Origin: Arthrobacter sp. Soil736
GTDB taxonomy: Bacteria > Actinomycetota > Actinomycetes > Actinomycetales > Micrococcaceae
Length of the DNA: 42,278 nucleotides
Assembly (NCBI RefSeq): GCF_001428005.1
Contig: NZ_LMSB01000013.1
Location: 1 to 42,278 of the forward strand
Direction of reading: 5' to 3'
The notes beneath the pieces are model-generated. The model saw only the letters and a program-made list of their open reading frames with translations, did not search any database and was not told the DNA's origin. The translations under genes were made by a program, and so were the position numbers. Below are positions 1 through 7,478 of this stretch, one piece after another; position 1 is the first letter of the stretch, and each line of letters starts with the position of its first letter.

Positions 1-98
1 GGGAAACGCCCGGTCCCATTCCGAACCCGGAAGCTAAGACCCACAGCGCCGATGGTACTGCACCCGGGAGGGTGTGGGAGAGTAGGTCACCGCCGGAC
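1..98 (+). rRNA. rrf: 5S ribosomal RNA, 3' part
   Basis: The window opens inside a 5S rRNA. The conserved core 'CCATTCCGAACCCGGAAG' (18-35) and the 3' helix IV/V segment 'GGGAGAGTAGGTCACCGCC' are typical of bacterial 5S. The 5' end lies upstream of the window, and the 3' end is placed by the usual CCGGAC terminus. A strong terminator follows, so this is the end of an rRNA operon. Confidence 0.95.
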
Positions 99-107
99 AC
101 TATTTAT

Positions 108-148
108 GGCTCAGGCCCCGACAACGTATGTCGGGGCCTGAGCCTTTT
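108..148 (+). terminator. Rho-independent terminator of the rRNA operon
   Basis: A perfect 16-bp stem (108-123 with 129-144) with a 5-nt loop is followed by TTTT. It lies immediately after the 5S gene and ends the rRNA transcript. Confidence 0.93.
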
Positions 149-194
149 AACGGCACCTCGACCGTTTTCGACATGCACAACCAGTGCAGGAACC

Positions 195-485
195 GGACGC
201 TCTCTCAGTTCCTGTCGCCCGGAACGGGACGCTCTCCCACCACCCGCACCCTTTTGCGGGACGCTCCCTCAGTTCCTGTCGCGTGGGACGGGACGCTCTC
301 TCACTACCCGCACCTTTCCGGGCATCGCTCTTTCACCACCCCCGGCCGGGCACACCAAGCCACCACCCGCCGTCGTCACCGGCAGGAAGTGAGAGAGCGT
401 CCGTGATTTACCCGCGGGAAGTGAGAGAGCGTCCGTGATTTACCTGTGGGAAGTGAGAGAGGGTTTCTCGACAGGCTCAACCAGC
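195..485. repeat. Intergenic array of GGACGCTCTCTCA-type repeats in both orientations
   Basis: A short motif, GGACGCTCTCTCAGTTCC or a close variant, recurs at about 195, 227, 259 and 291. Its reverse complement (GGAAGTGAGAGAGCGTCC) recurs at 385, 417 and 449. The spacers are also partly repeated: CCTGTCGC after two copies, ACCCGCACC after two others, GTGATTTACC after two of the reversed copies. The array ends with TCTCGACAGGCTCAACCAGC (466-485), a second short repeat seen again at 40505. No convincing gene is present; overlapping reading frames here are low-complexity translations of the repeats. The stretch 98-565 holds only the rRNA terminator and this array. Confidence 0.85.
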
Positions 486-586
486 GCCTCACGTGCCAGG
501 CGCCGAATACCGGCTGCGGCTATGCCAGGTAACCAGCGCTAAGTTCGACACCGTGAGCCCTACGTGTGCCGGTAGAGTTGGTGCCC

Positions 587-1081
587 ATGGAAAACCTCTT
601 CAGCCACGCCGCCGGCCCCGGCGCCAATGAGCCCGTCCCCGCCGAGAGCCTGGACCCGGTGATCTGCACCGTAGTAGTCCCCGGACCGGTGTCGCGTGCC
701 TTCATGGGCTTCACTGATCACACGCACTTGTGGTGGCCGATGGAGACCAACAGCGTGTACGGCCCGGGCTCCTACGTGGAGTTCGAGGAGAACATGATCC
801 TGGAGACCGCCGACGACGGCAGGAGCACCACCTGGGGAACGATTGATGACTGGCAGCCTCCGCTGTCCTTCCATGCCTCCTGGTACCCCGGCACCACGGC
901 GCTGTGGTCGACGGAGCTCAGGATTGCGTTCCGGGCGGTCGATGGCGGCACGGAGGTCCGCGTGGTGCATGACGGCTGGGAAGGCGCCGAGGACCCGGCG
1001 GGCACGCGCGCCAGCTACGAGAAGGGCTGGCCGGACGTCCTGGAACGGTTCGTACGGTTCATGGGCGGCGAAGGCGCCTAG
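587..1081 (+). CDS. SRPBCC (AHSA1/START-like) domain protein
   Basis: A protein of about 164 aa. Its middle and C-terminal parts read like an AHSA1-type SRPBCC fold: an N-terminal strand (DPVICTVVVPGPVSRAF), a following 'W' segment (HTHLWWPM), central strands with TTWGTIDDWQPP, and a final amphipathic helix (GWPDVLERFVRFM). Members of the family bind hydrophobic ligands or act as small stress-related proteins; no catalytic residue can be assigned. The start is uncertain: ATG at 587 is preferred, but in-frame GTGs at 566 and 581 are possible and no strong ribosome binding site decides. It converges on the LacI gene with only 9 bp between stop codons. A second SRPBCC protein in this window (33356) is paired with ArsR; this one stands alone. 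Confidence 0.8.
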   Translation: MENLFSHAAGPGANEPVPAESLDPVICTVVVPGPVSRAFMGFTDHTHLWWPMETNSVYGPGSYVEFEENMILETADDGRSTTWGTIDDWQPPLSFHASWYPGTTALWSTELRIAFRAVDGGTEVRVVHDGWEGAEDPAGTRASYEKGWPDVLERFVRFMGGEGA

Positions 1082-1090
1082 CCAGGAAGC

Positions 1091-2104
1091 CTAGGCCGGC
1101 GGCACAGCAGTGCTCGACCGGATGACGAACTTCGTCGGATACTCGGTGTCGAGCACCGCCTGGTCCGTTCCGCCGTCGAGCCCCTCCAACAGCAGGCGAA
1201 CCGCCAGCGCGCCCTGGCCACGCGGATCCTGGTCAATGGTGGTCAGGCCGAACAGCGCGCCGAGTTCGTGCCCGTCCATTCCGATGACCGACAGGTCATC
1301 CGGAACCCGGAGCCCGAAATCACGGGCGGCGAGGATGGCGCCGATTGCCATCTCGTCGGAAGCGGCGAAGACGGCAGTCGGCCGCTCTGCAACGCCACCC
1401 AGCAGCGTGCGGGCTGCAGCGTAGGCACCCTGGACCGTGAAGTCCGCGGACACTGTCCACTCGGGCCGCACACTGAGCCCGGCGCCCTGCATGGCCTTTT
1501 CATAGCCGGCAAGGCGGGTGCGGGGGATCTTGAAGTCCTGCTCGTACACTGAATCCCCGGTCAGGTGCGCGATCCTGGTGTGGCCCAGCCGGATCAGATG
1601 GTTCACTGCTGCCTGGGCGAGGCCGTGATCGTCGATGCGGATGGTGGAGGCTCCCGGCAACGGCCCGCCGATTCCCACGATGGGGCGGTGGATCGCCAGC
1701 ATCTGCGCGATCTCGGACTCTGTGAGGGCGAGCGTAACCGCAATGACTGCGTCAACGCGCTTTCGCAGGAGAAAGTCGTTAAGGACGCTCTGTCGGCGCG
1801 CGGAGGCCTCGGTGGTGTTGTACAGGGTCAGATCGTAGCCGGCATCCAGCAGCGCCGCCGAGACCCCCTCCACCACCGAGGCAAAGTACCAGCGCTGGAC
1901 GGAGGGCACCACGAGGCCGATGTTGTAGTTCCGGCCGGAGGCGAGGCTCGAGGCCTGGTAGGACGGCACGAAGCCAAGGTCCGCGGCTGCCGCCTGGGCA
2001 CGCGCACGGCTCTTCGGCGATACGTGGCCCCTGCCGCTCAAGGCACGCGAAACGGTGGCTATGGACAGCCCGGCACGTTCCGCGACTTCCTTGATGCCGG
2101 CCAT
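1091..2104 (-). CDS. LacI family transcriptional regulator
   Basis: A protein of 337 aa, the usual LacI length. The N-terminal helix-turn-helix (IKEVAERAGLSIATVSRALS, about residues 4-23) is canonical, followed by a hinge region and a periplasmic-binding-protein-like effector domain (GLVVPSVQRWYFASVVEGV, about 63-81). It starts 4 bp after the stop of the GH13 glucosidase gene and so is the second gene of that operon. The natural inference is a local repressor that senses an alpha-glucoside or a derivative and acts at the two LacI-type operators upstream of 3857. The effector sugar cannot be read from the sequence. Confidence 0.93.
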   Translation of the reverse strand: MAGIKEVAERAGLSIATVSRALSGRGHVSPKSRARAQAAAADLGFVPSYQASSLASGRNYNIGLVVPSVQRWYFASVVEGVSAALLDAGYDLTLYNTTEASARRQSVLNDFLLRKRVDAVIAVTLALTESEIAQMLAIHRPIVGIGGPLPGASTIRIDDHGLAQAAVNHLIRLGHTRIAHLTGDSVYEQDFKIPRTRLAGYEKAMQGAGLSVRPEWTVSADFTVQGAYAAARTLLGGVAERPTAVFAASDEMAIGAILAARDFGLRVPDDLSVIGMDGHELGALFGLTTIDQDPRGQGALAVRLLLEGLDGGTDQAVLDTEYPTKFVIRSSTAVPPA

Positions 2105-2108
2105 GAAC

Positions 2109-3857
2109 CTAGCTTTCCGAGTCCTCTGCTGAAATCCGCAACCAAACGGTCTCTCCAGAGCTTATTCCATGCCAGCCGTCGGCCAATTCACGGTCCGCGG
2201 AGGAGCTGCGGAGCAACACCTCGCCGGCTGGCAGTTCAAGGGACTCGGTGCCCATGTTCATGACCACCAGGACGTCGCCGTTGAGGAACGCCAGCGAAGA
2301 GCCCGTGCACCATTCTTCGGCCCAGGACAGGGAACCGCGCCCGAGGCCGAGTTCGCGGCGGGCCGCCAGTATGCGCCGATAGAGATTCAGGTGCGACGAC
2401 GGGTCCGCCGCCTGGGCGTCCCGGGCCAGCTCCGTAAAGCTCTCCGGCTGCGGGAGCCAGGGGTGCACGCCGTCGCCGAAGCCGTTGTGCCGCTCCGAGG
2501 CACGCCAGGGCAGCGGGACGCGGCAGCCGTCGCGGCCCAGCCGTGTGCCGCCGGTCCGTGTAAACGTGGGGTCCTGCCGCTGATGGCCCGGGATGTCGAT
2601 GCCGTCAGGCAGGCCGAGTTCCTCGCCCTGATAGAGGTAGGCGCCGCCCGGCAGGCCCAGCATGAACAAGGACGCGGCCGCGGCCCGGGACCTGCCCAGC
2701 GCGTGATCCGGCTGGGGGTCCGCCGGCCCGATCCCGTCGCCTTCGCGCGGACCTGACCAGCCGTAACCGAAGCGGGTGGCGTGCCGGACGACGTCGTGGT
2801 TGGAGAGCACCCAGGTGCTGGGGGCACCCACGGCATCCAGCGACGTCAGCGACTCCGTGACAATGGTGCGCAGCCGGTGCAGGTCCAGTCCGGCATGCAG
2901 GTACGGGAAGTTGAACGCCTGGTGCATTTCGTCGGGCCTGACCCAGTCGGCCAGCCGGGGAAGCGGGTCCACATTGGCTTCTGCGCAAAGGATGCGATCG
3001 GGTCCGTACTCCTCAAGGATCCGGCGCCAGGCCCGGTAGATGTCGTGCAGCGCAGGCTGGCCGAACATCGGTGCTTCATGGCCGGGAAAACCGTCTGAGC
3101 TGCTGCCGTCCGCGCGCCCGCCCCATGCCGGAAGCCCGGGCGCTTTAACCAGGGCATGGGCCACGTCCACGCGGAAGCCGGAGACTCCCCGGTCAAGCCA
3201 GAACCGCAGGACGCGCTCAAACTCGTGATGGACGGCCCGGTTGTCCCAGTTGAAGTCCGGCTGCGAGGAATCGAACAGGTGCAGGTACCACTGTCCCGGT
3301 TCGCCGTCTGGCTCGGTGATACGGGTCCAGGCTGAACCGCCGAAGTGTGACTGCCAGTTGTTGGGCGGCTGTTCGCCCGCGGGGCCGGTGCCATCGCGGA
3401 AGATGAACATGTCCCGTTCCGGGCTGCCCGCGCCTGCGGCCAGGGCAGCCTGGAAATCGCGGTGCTGGTCGGAGCAGTGGTTGGGGACGAGGTCCACGAT
3501 CACCCGAAGGCTCAGCCGGTTGGCCTCCGCGATCAGTCCGTCGAAGTCGCCCAGCTTGCCGAACAGGGGATCGACGTCGCAGTAGTCACTGACGTCGTAG
3601 CCGGCATCGCGCTGTGGCGAACGGTAGAAGGGGGAGAGCCACACCGCGTCTATGTCCAGTTCTGCCAGCTGCGGGAGCTCCGCCGTGATGCCGGCCAGAT
3701 CGCCGATGCCGTCTCCGTTCAGGTCGCGGAAGGACCGGGGGTACACCTGGTAGATGACGGCAGAGCGCCACCATCCGTGGGCGTGGTCGGCTGCATGAAC
3801 CGGTGTCAGGGAGCCGGCAAGGGGGCTGGCAACGTGAAGCAATGAGTCAACAGACAT
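2109..3857 (-). CDS. GH13 alpha-glucosidase / oligo-1,6-glucosidase type
   Basis: A 582-aa glycoside hydrolase family 13 enzyme that would hydrolyse alpha-glucosidic bonds of short oligosaccharides, probably in the cytoplasm because no signal peptide is seen. Visible landmarks are WWRSAVIYQVYPRSF (29-43), conserved region I DLVPNH (122-127), region II GFRVDVAH with nucleophile D231, region III LCAEANV with acid/base E293, and region IV LSNHD with stabiliser D355. The C-terminal beta domain is present and the length matches the family. It is followed by the LacI gene with a 4-bp gap. Exact substrate preference (sucrose, maltose, isomaltose, trehalose) cannot be decided here. Confidence 0.93.
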   Translation of the reverse strand: MSVDSLLHVASPLAGSLTPVHAADHAHGWWRSAVIYQVYPRSFRDLNGDGIGDLAGITAELPQLAELDIDAVWLSPFYRSPQRDAGYDVSDYCDVDPLFGKLGDFDGLIAEANRLSLRVIVDLVPNHCSDQHRDFQAALAAGAGSPERDMFIFRDGTGPAGEQPPNNWQSHFGGSAWTRITEPDGEPGQWYLHLFDSSQPDFNWDNRAVHHEFERVLRFWLDRGVSGFRVDVAHALVKAPGLPAWGGRADGSSSDGFPGHEAPMFGQPALHDIYRAWRRILEEYGPDRILCAEANVDPLPRLADWVRPDEMHQAFNFPYLHAGLDLHRLRTIVTESLTSLDAVGAPSTWVLSNHDVVRHATRFGYGWSGPREGDGIGPADPQPDHALGRSRAAAASLFMLGLPGGAYLYQGEELGLPDGIDIPGHQRQDPTFTRTGGTRLGRDGCRVPLPWRASERHNGFGDGVHPWLPQPESFTELARDAQAADPSSHLNLYRRILAARRELGLGRGSLSWAEEWCTGSSLAFLNGDVLVVMNMGTESLELPAGEVLLRSSSADRELADGWHGISSGETVWLRISAEDSES

Positions 3858-3888
3858 TGGGCCAGCTTAGAGGGGCGCAATGGCGAAA

Positions 3889-3902
3889 TGAAAGCGTTTC
3901 CA
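3889..3902. promoter_or_regulatory. LacI/cre-type operator 1 upstream of the GH13 gene
   Basis: TGAAAGCGTTTCCA is a near-palindrome with the central CG and TG...CA ends typical of LacI-family operators. It lies about 32 bp upstream of the GH13 start codon. Confidence 0.7.
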
Positions 3903-3966
3903 GTCCACAGTGCCATGACAGTTTCCGTAAAGAGACCTACAGCATGCCACTTATGGCACACGGAAC

Positions 3967-3980
3967 TGGAAGCGTTTGCA
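3967..3980. promoter_or_regulatory. LacI/cre-type operator 2 upstream of the GH13 gene
   Basis: TGGAAGCGTTTGCA is a second LacI-type half-symmetric site, 78 bp centre-to-centre from site 1. Paired sites allow DNA looping by a tetramer or one site per flank of the promoter. Confidence 0.65.
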
Positions 3981-4012
3981 GCCGATGTGGGAGGGCGCCT
4001 CAATGGTTTTCG

Positions 4013-4150
4013 TCAAGCTGCTGAGGGAAGGTTCCGTGGTTCCGGGGCCTGATAGAGGGTTCCGTCTCTGAGCATGGCGAAGAGGGCGTCTGGGCGGCGG
4101 CGTGCGAGGGCGATGAGGGCTTGGTTGTGCCGTTTGCCTTCGGCTCGCCG
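4013..4150 (-). pseudogene. IS110-type transposase, 3' remnant (copy 1)
   Basis: The minus strand encodes 45 residues up to a stop, containing GKRHNQALIALARRRPDALF and AMLRDGTLY, the signature C-terminus of IS110/IS116/IS902 transposases. Nothing upstream of about 4150 continues the transposase, so only the 3' end survives. A second copy with the same end and orientation is at 7284-7389. The two share about 98 bp of clearly related DNA (4022-4119 and 7290-7387) with scattered substitutions, so they are old or came from related but distinct elements. Confidence 0.8.
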
Positions 4151-4184
4151 CGCCGTCGTTGAATGCGGGAGCGGTGTCAGGACC

Positions 4185-4222
4185 GTTACCCGGCAGCAGA
4201 GGGACCTTTGCTGCCGGGTAAC
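4185..4222. repeat. Perfect 14-bp inverted repeat next to the IS remnant
   Basis: GTTACCCGGCAGCA (4185-4198) and its exact reverse complement (4209-4222) are separated by 10 nt. It could be a terminator-like hairpin for the downstream end of the minus-strand pair or part of a decayed mobile element. There is no T-tract on either side. The rest of 4151-4376 shows no recognisable gene. Confidence 0.7.
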
Positions 4223-4376
4223 CAACCCCCACCCGATTCCCGATTCGGTAATGTCGAAACGTGCGGCGGTGCCTCCGGTCGTGTCCAGCCATTCTGTTGA
4301 ACACGGTCCGTGCGGGACGGGCGCCGGGGACTTGTCCGATCCTGTGAAATCGCCATTGCGTGAACCATCATCGGAG

Positions 4377-5975
4377 TCAGTCAGTGGCTGCCGGATTCTT
4401 CCGTGCCTGGAAGGTGAGGTCCAGGCTCCAGTCTTGGGGGGCTGAGGGACCGAGTTGCCAAACGTACTCGTTCTTGAGCTTCGCGCCGTCAGACCTGAAC
4501 GGGCCTGTGCGTAGCGGATAGAACGCAACCGTGGGCAGGCTTGTGTCAGGTGATGTAAGGATTGCGTTGTTGAAATCGCCGTTCATGCCTCTAAGTTGCT
4601 CAAGGATGTATTTCCTGTAGGCAACCTCGTCCAGGGTGCGCTCGTGAGTGGCTTTCGCGGTGAGCTGCAGCGCGATGTGAAGTTGTCGGTTTCCCTGCTC
4701 GTCTTCGAAACTGACGAGGCGGTGGTTCTCTACCGCCGCAAGAAGGGTCCGGTCGCCGCTGAGGACGTCGCGCAGTGCATCCGGTGCGACGACGGCTCCG
4801 TTGAAGTCGACGGACAGGTCGCTCCTGCCGTAGTGAAAGAGCAGGGGGAGATCGAGGAACTGCTGCCGAATGATGTGTTCGAGCCCGAATTCCTTGAGCA
4901 CGGCGTTGAGGTCGCGCACGCGCAGCACGTGCCCGCGGTCATGAATGTTGTATCGGATCCGCGGATTGACGTTCTCTTTCCGCACGATCGTGACGACCAG
5001 TTCTCCGTCCTCGTTTGTTTCTATGAGGTAGTCGTAGGGGTTGAACTGGAAGATCATCGGCAGCACACCGTACTCTGCCTGCCTGGTGAGCCGCGCCGAC
5101 AGTGCGGGGTTGGCCGCGATGGCCTGTCGGAGCTCCACTGTGTAGTCCGTCTCGATAGCCAGGTTGATCTCAAGGTCGGAGGCCCCGTAGGAGCCGAAAG
5201 CGCTGTGGGCGTACTTTGTGATGTGCGCGCGCATGTTCTCGCTGATGCCCTCGCCGCCGAACGCCGCCACGATGTCGTAGGCTTCCCAGTTGATGCGGTC
5301 ATCTTCGAACAAAGCCTTCAGGAAGGGCGGGTAACTGAGGATGATGTATGTGTAATCCGTCCCGAACTCGAGCATCGTGGCGATTACCTTGTCACGGTCC
5401 GGGCCAATGGATTTGATCATGGTGACGTCCGTGAGGGAAGTACTAACGTTCATTCCTGTCGCCCACGCTCCGAGCGAGAAGCAGTTGAGCACGAACGGCT
5501 GCTTCTTGAGGGTCTCCGCAGTGCGCGAGAAGCCAACCTGGAGCAGCTGTCGGGTGGCGAGGCGTTCGTCGAGGCCACGCACCCAGCTGGTGGGCACGCC
5601 TGAACTCCCCGAAGATTCATCGACAACGACACCGTGGCGGGGAAGAACGCCGTCGACGCTGCGGGCCGGAATGGTCCAGCGTCTGATATAGCTGTCTTTG
5701 TCCATCTCTGGCAGTGCGGCGAAGGCCTCCGCAAGTGTCTTGCCCTTGAGGGAAAGCTTTCCAGGTACACCACGTTCGAAGAGGAAGTCGCGATAGGCCG
5801 GTACGCGTTTGGCTGCCATCTCAAAGGTTCGCCAGGCCCTCCAGCGTCCGGCGGCCCACCGAAACGGCTCAATGCCGGGCATCAGCAGTATCCGATGAGT
5901 GGAGACCCTTGGGGTGAAAAGCCCGACAAACCTGTCCATCAGAAAGACAAATGCGAAAATGAACGTTTTACTCAA
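4377..5975 (-). CDS. PaaK/CapK-like adenylate-forming enzyme
   Basis: A 532-aa protein from a TTG start at 5975. That start has AGGAG 7 nt upstream and overlaps the stop of the preceding gene (TTGA), so the two are translationally coupled; reading further upstream would run back into that gene. It resembles the phenylacetate-CoA ligase / coenzyme F390 synthetase family of AMP-forming enzymes: a Ser/Gly-rich phosphate-binding loop SSGSSGVP (121-128), FGSYGASDLE (260-269) at the position of the adenine-binding motif, and RYNIHDRG (341-348) with the ribose-contacting Asp. A short hydrophobic stretch (TFIFAFVFLM, 4-13) lies at the N-terminus. Such enzymes activate a carboxylate (or F420) with ATP. 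The substrate is unknown, and no CoA- or carrier-protein partner lies nearby. Composition is visibly less GC-rich than the flanks. Confidence 0.8.
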   Translation of the reverse strand: MSKTFIFAFVFLMDRFVGLFTPRVSTHRILLMPGIEPFRWAAGRWRAWRTFEMAAKRVPAYRDFLFERGVPGKLSLKGKTLAEAFAALPEMDKDSYIRRWTIPARSVDGVLPRHGVVVDESSGSSGVPTSWVRGLDERLATRQLLQVGFSRTAETLKKQPFVLNCFSLGAWATGMNVSTSLTDVTMIKSIGPDRDKVIATMLEFGTDYTYIILSYPPFLKALFEDDRINWEAYDIVAAFGGEGISENMRAHITKYAHSAFGSYGASDLEINLAIETDYTVELRQAIAANPALSARLTRQAEYGVLPMIFQFNPYDYLIETNEDGELVVTIVRKENVNPRIRYNIHDRGHVLRVRDLNAVLKEFGLEHIIRQQFLDLPLLFHYGRSDLSVDFNGAVVAPDALRDVLSGDRTLLAAVENHRLVSFEDEQGNRQLHIALQLTAKATHERTLDEVAYRKYILEQLRGMNGDFNNAILTSPDTSLPTVAFYPLRTGPFRSDGAKLKNEYVWQLGPSAPQDWSLDLTFQARKNPAATD

Positions 5976-7048
5976 GGAGTAGCTCCTGTCGGGACGTGTC
6001 CCTCGGGCAAAAAACCGAGCAGCATCGAGGTGGCGGGGCGGCGGTGTGCTGTTGGAGGGCTGGAGCTGTAGCCGAATCTGAAGAGCATCCACGCCATTCT
6101 GTTCGCGGATTCGTGGATTCCGGCCTCCAAAACGAATTCGGCGTGCGAGGCCGGGTTGGTGATCACAGTGCCGAAGGGATGCAGGTACACGCCTCTTTCA
6201 GAGAAGAAGAGCCAGACCCGCATGAAGGTACGCCCGGCTTCGAGAAAGTGGGAAGGCTCGGCGAATGGGCCTTCCAGCCACCCGAGCTGTCGCACCCCGC
6301 GCATCGTGCGCAGATACATGGTTCTAATGAGGCCGCCGATTACCGGGAAGGACCAAAGACTGCGGTTCCGCATCGCGAAGCGAAGCACCCGACCAGGCAT
6401 GATCATGGTTTCTGCACTCAGCCCGTCCGCCTTTGCGGCCGCTTCATCCTTTGAGAACCTCAACCACTGCATGATCTCGGCGTAGACCGCGTCATTGCGC
6501 AAATCAGAAAAAAGAGTCTTCTGATTGATCCGCACTAGCGAAGAGACCATGCGGGCATCCACCGTCGAGCGGAAATCGAATCCTTGCTCGGTGGCGATCG
6601 AAGAAGCTGCCGACAGAATCTCATCGCCCACGATCCTGCTGTCATAGGGCCGGCGGGAAGTCTGTCTAGACCGGAATGCAGCCAGCCGACGTTGAGCCGC
6701 GGACCGGGCCTCGGCATCCGCGTCGGTGGGTTCCAATCGCACTGTGCCAATAAGATGCAAACGGTCTACGGCATCGAAATCCATTTCGGAGTGGTCAAGG
6801 GCCTCGATGGTGCGGTAGCCGCGGGCGGCGGCGACCACAGACAACGACTCCAGGAAGACGCCTGCACAAACGTGGGCGAAAGGGATGCCAAACGATTCGG
6901 CAGGCAGCCCGAGGTCAAGGTCATAATAAACCCGTGCAGCTGTCTCGCTGATGGCCCTCAGCTTGATGGGCTGGGAGTTATGGGGCGAGGGATACCATCG
7001 GACGTCCTCGACGATATCGAGCCACAGAGCCCCAGCATCCTTAAACAT
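5972..7048 (-). CDS. Acg-like nitroreductase family protein
   Basis: A 358-aa protein with landmarks of the large nitroreductase-like (Acg / Rv2032-type) flavoproteins: PSPHNSQP near the N-terminus (20-27), RQTSRRPYD (128-136), WLRFSKDEA...DGLS (195-211), a C-terminal WLFFSERGVYLHPFG (279-293), and FRFGYS...RRP (323-337). The family binds FMN and either reduces substrates or sequesters flavin; neither is established for this branch. It is the first gene of a coupled pair with the adenylate-forming enzyme, so the products probably act on the same metabolite: activation of an acid by one, reduction or dehydrogenation by the other. That is inference. The ribosome binding site is weak. The pair sits between two IS110-type remnants and is probably acquired DNA. 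Confidence 0.75.
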   Translation of the reverse strand: MFKDAGALWLDIVEDVRWYPSPHNSQPIKLRAISETAARVYYDLDLGLPAESFGIPFAHVCAGVFLESLSVVAAARGYRTIEALDHSEMDFDAVDRLHLIGTVRLEPTDADAEARSAAQRRLAAFRSRQTSRRPYDSRIVGDEILSAASSIATEQGFDFRSTVDARMVSSLVRINQKTLFSDLRNDAVYAEIMQWLRFSKDEAAAKADGLSAETMIMPGRVLRFAMRNRSLWSFPVIGGLIRTMYLRTMRGVRQLGWLEGPFAEPSHFLEAGRTFMRVWLFFSERGVYLHPFGTVITNPASHAEFVLEAGIHESANRMAWMLFRFGYSSSPPTAHRRPATSMLLGFLPEGHVPTGATP

Positions 7049-7129
7049 GTCGCCAATCTATGAGACACCAGTAACGATAGCCAGCCACGGGGAGCACTTC
7101 CCTTCGGTAAGTAGTTCGGGGAAACCAGC

Positions 7130-7152
7130 GAACTGAGCCAATAAGTCAGTTC
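7130..7152. repeat. Short inverted repeat in the upstream region of the nitroreductase gene
   Basis: GAACTGA (7130-7136) and TCAGTTC (7146-7152) form a perfect 7-bp inverted repeat with a 9-nt spacer, about 85 bp upstream of the minus-strand start at 7048. It may be an operator. No other structure or gene was recognised in 7049-7283. Confidence 0.4.
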
Positions 7153-7283
7153 AGTGGAGGGGTACGGCCAGATCGGGATAAAAAGCCCCGGCCTGAGTAC
7201 GGCAACTATTGCACTCTGCGCCCCTCAGGTGATGCCGTACCGGGTGGTGTCGCGGTAGATATTGCTCCGACATGGTTGGCGGA

Positions 7284-7389
7284 TCATTTGCGGGGCAGAT
7301 TCCGTGGTTCGGGATCCTGGTAAAGCGTTCCGTCTCTGAGCATGGCAAAGAGGACGTCTGTGCGGCGGCGTGCGAGGGCGATGAGGGGT
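7284..7389 (-). pseudogene. IS110-type transposase, 3' remnant (copy 2)
   Basis: The minus strand reads LIALARRRTDVLFAMLRDGT followed by LYQDPEPRNLPRK and a TGA stop. This is the same C-terminal segment as copy 1, with a few differences (T for P, V for A, D for A) and a different last residue pair. The homology ends abruptly at about 7388. Together with copy 1 it brackets the nitroreductase/adenylate-forming pair in direct orientation. Confidence 0.8.
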
Positions 7390-7478
7390 AACGGGGTGCC
7401 CCGGCGCCAAAAGGCCCGCAAACCACGCCATCCCGACATCTAGACTGGGAGCCATACGTGATCGAAACGGGAGAGCTA

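Noticed and set aside
72..438. Three overlapping small open frames after the 5S gene
   Set aside because: They are translations of the GGACGCTCTCTCA repeats (Pro/Ser/Thr/Arg-rich), lacking a ribosome binding site.
195..485. CRISPR array
   Set aside because: Repeat units are short, differ between copies, change orientation halfway, spacers are repeated, and no cas genes are present.
4151..4376. A longer transposase reading frame upstream of IS remnant copy 1
   Set aside because: The frame stays open to 4528 but its translation upstream of about 4150 has no transposase features and then overlaps the adenylate-forming gene.
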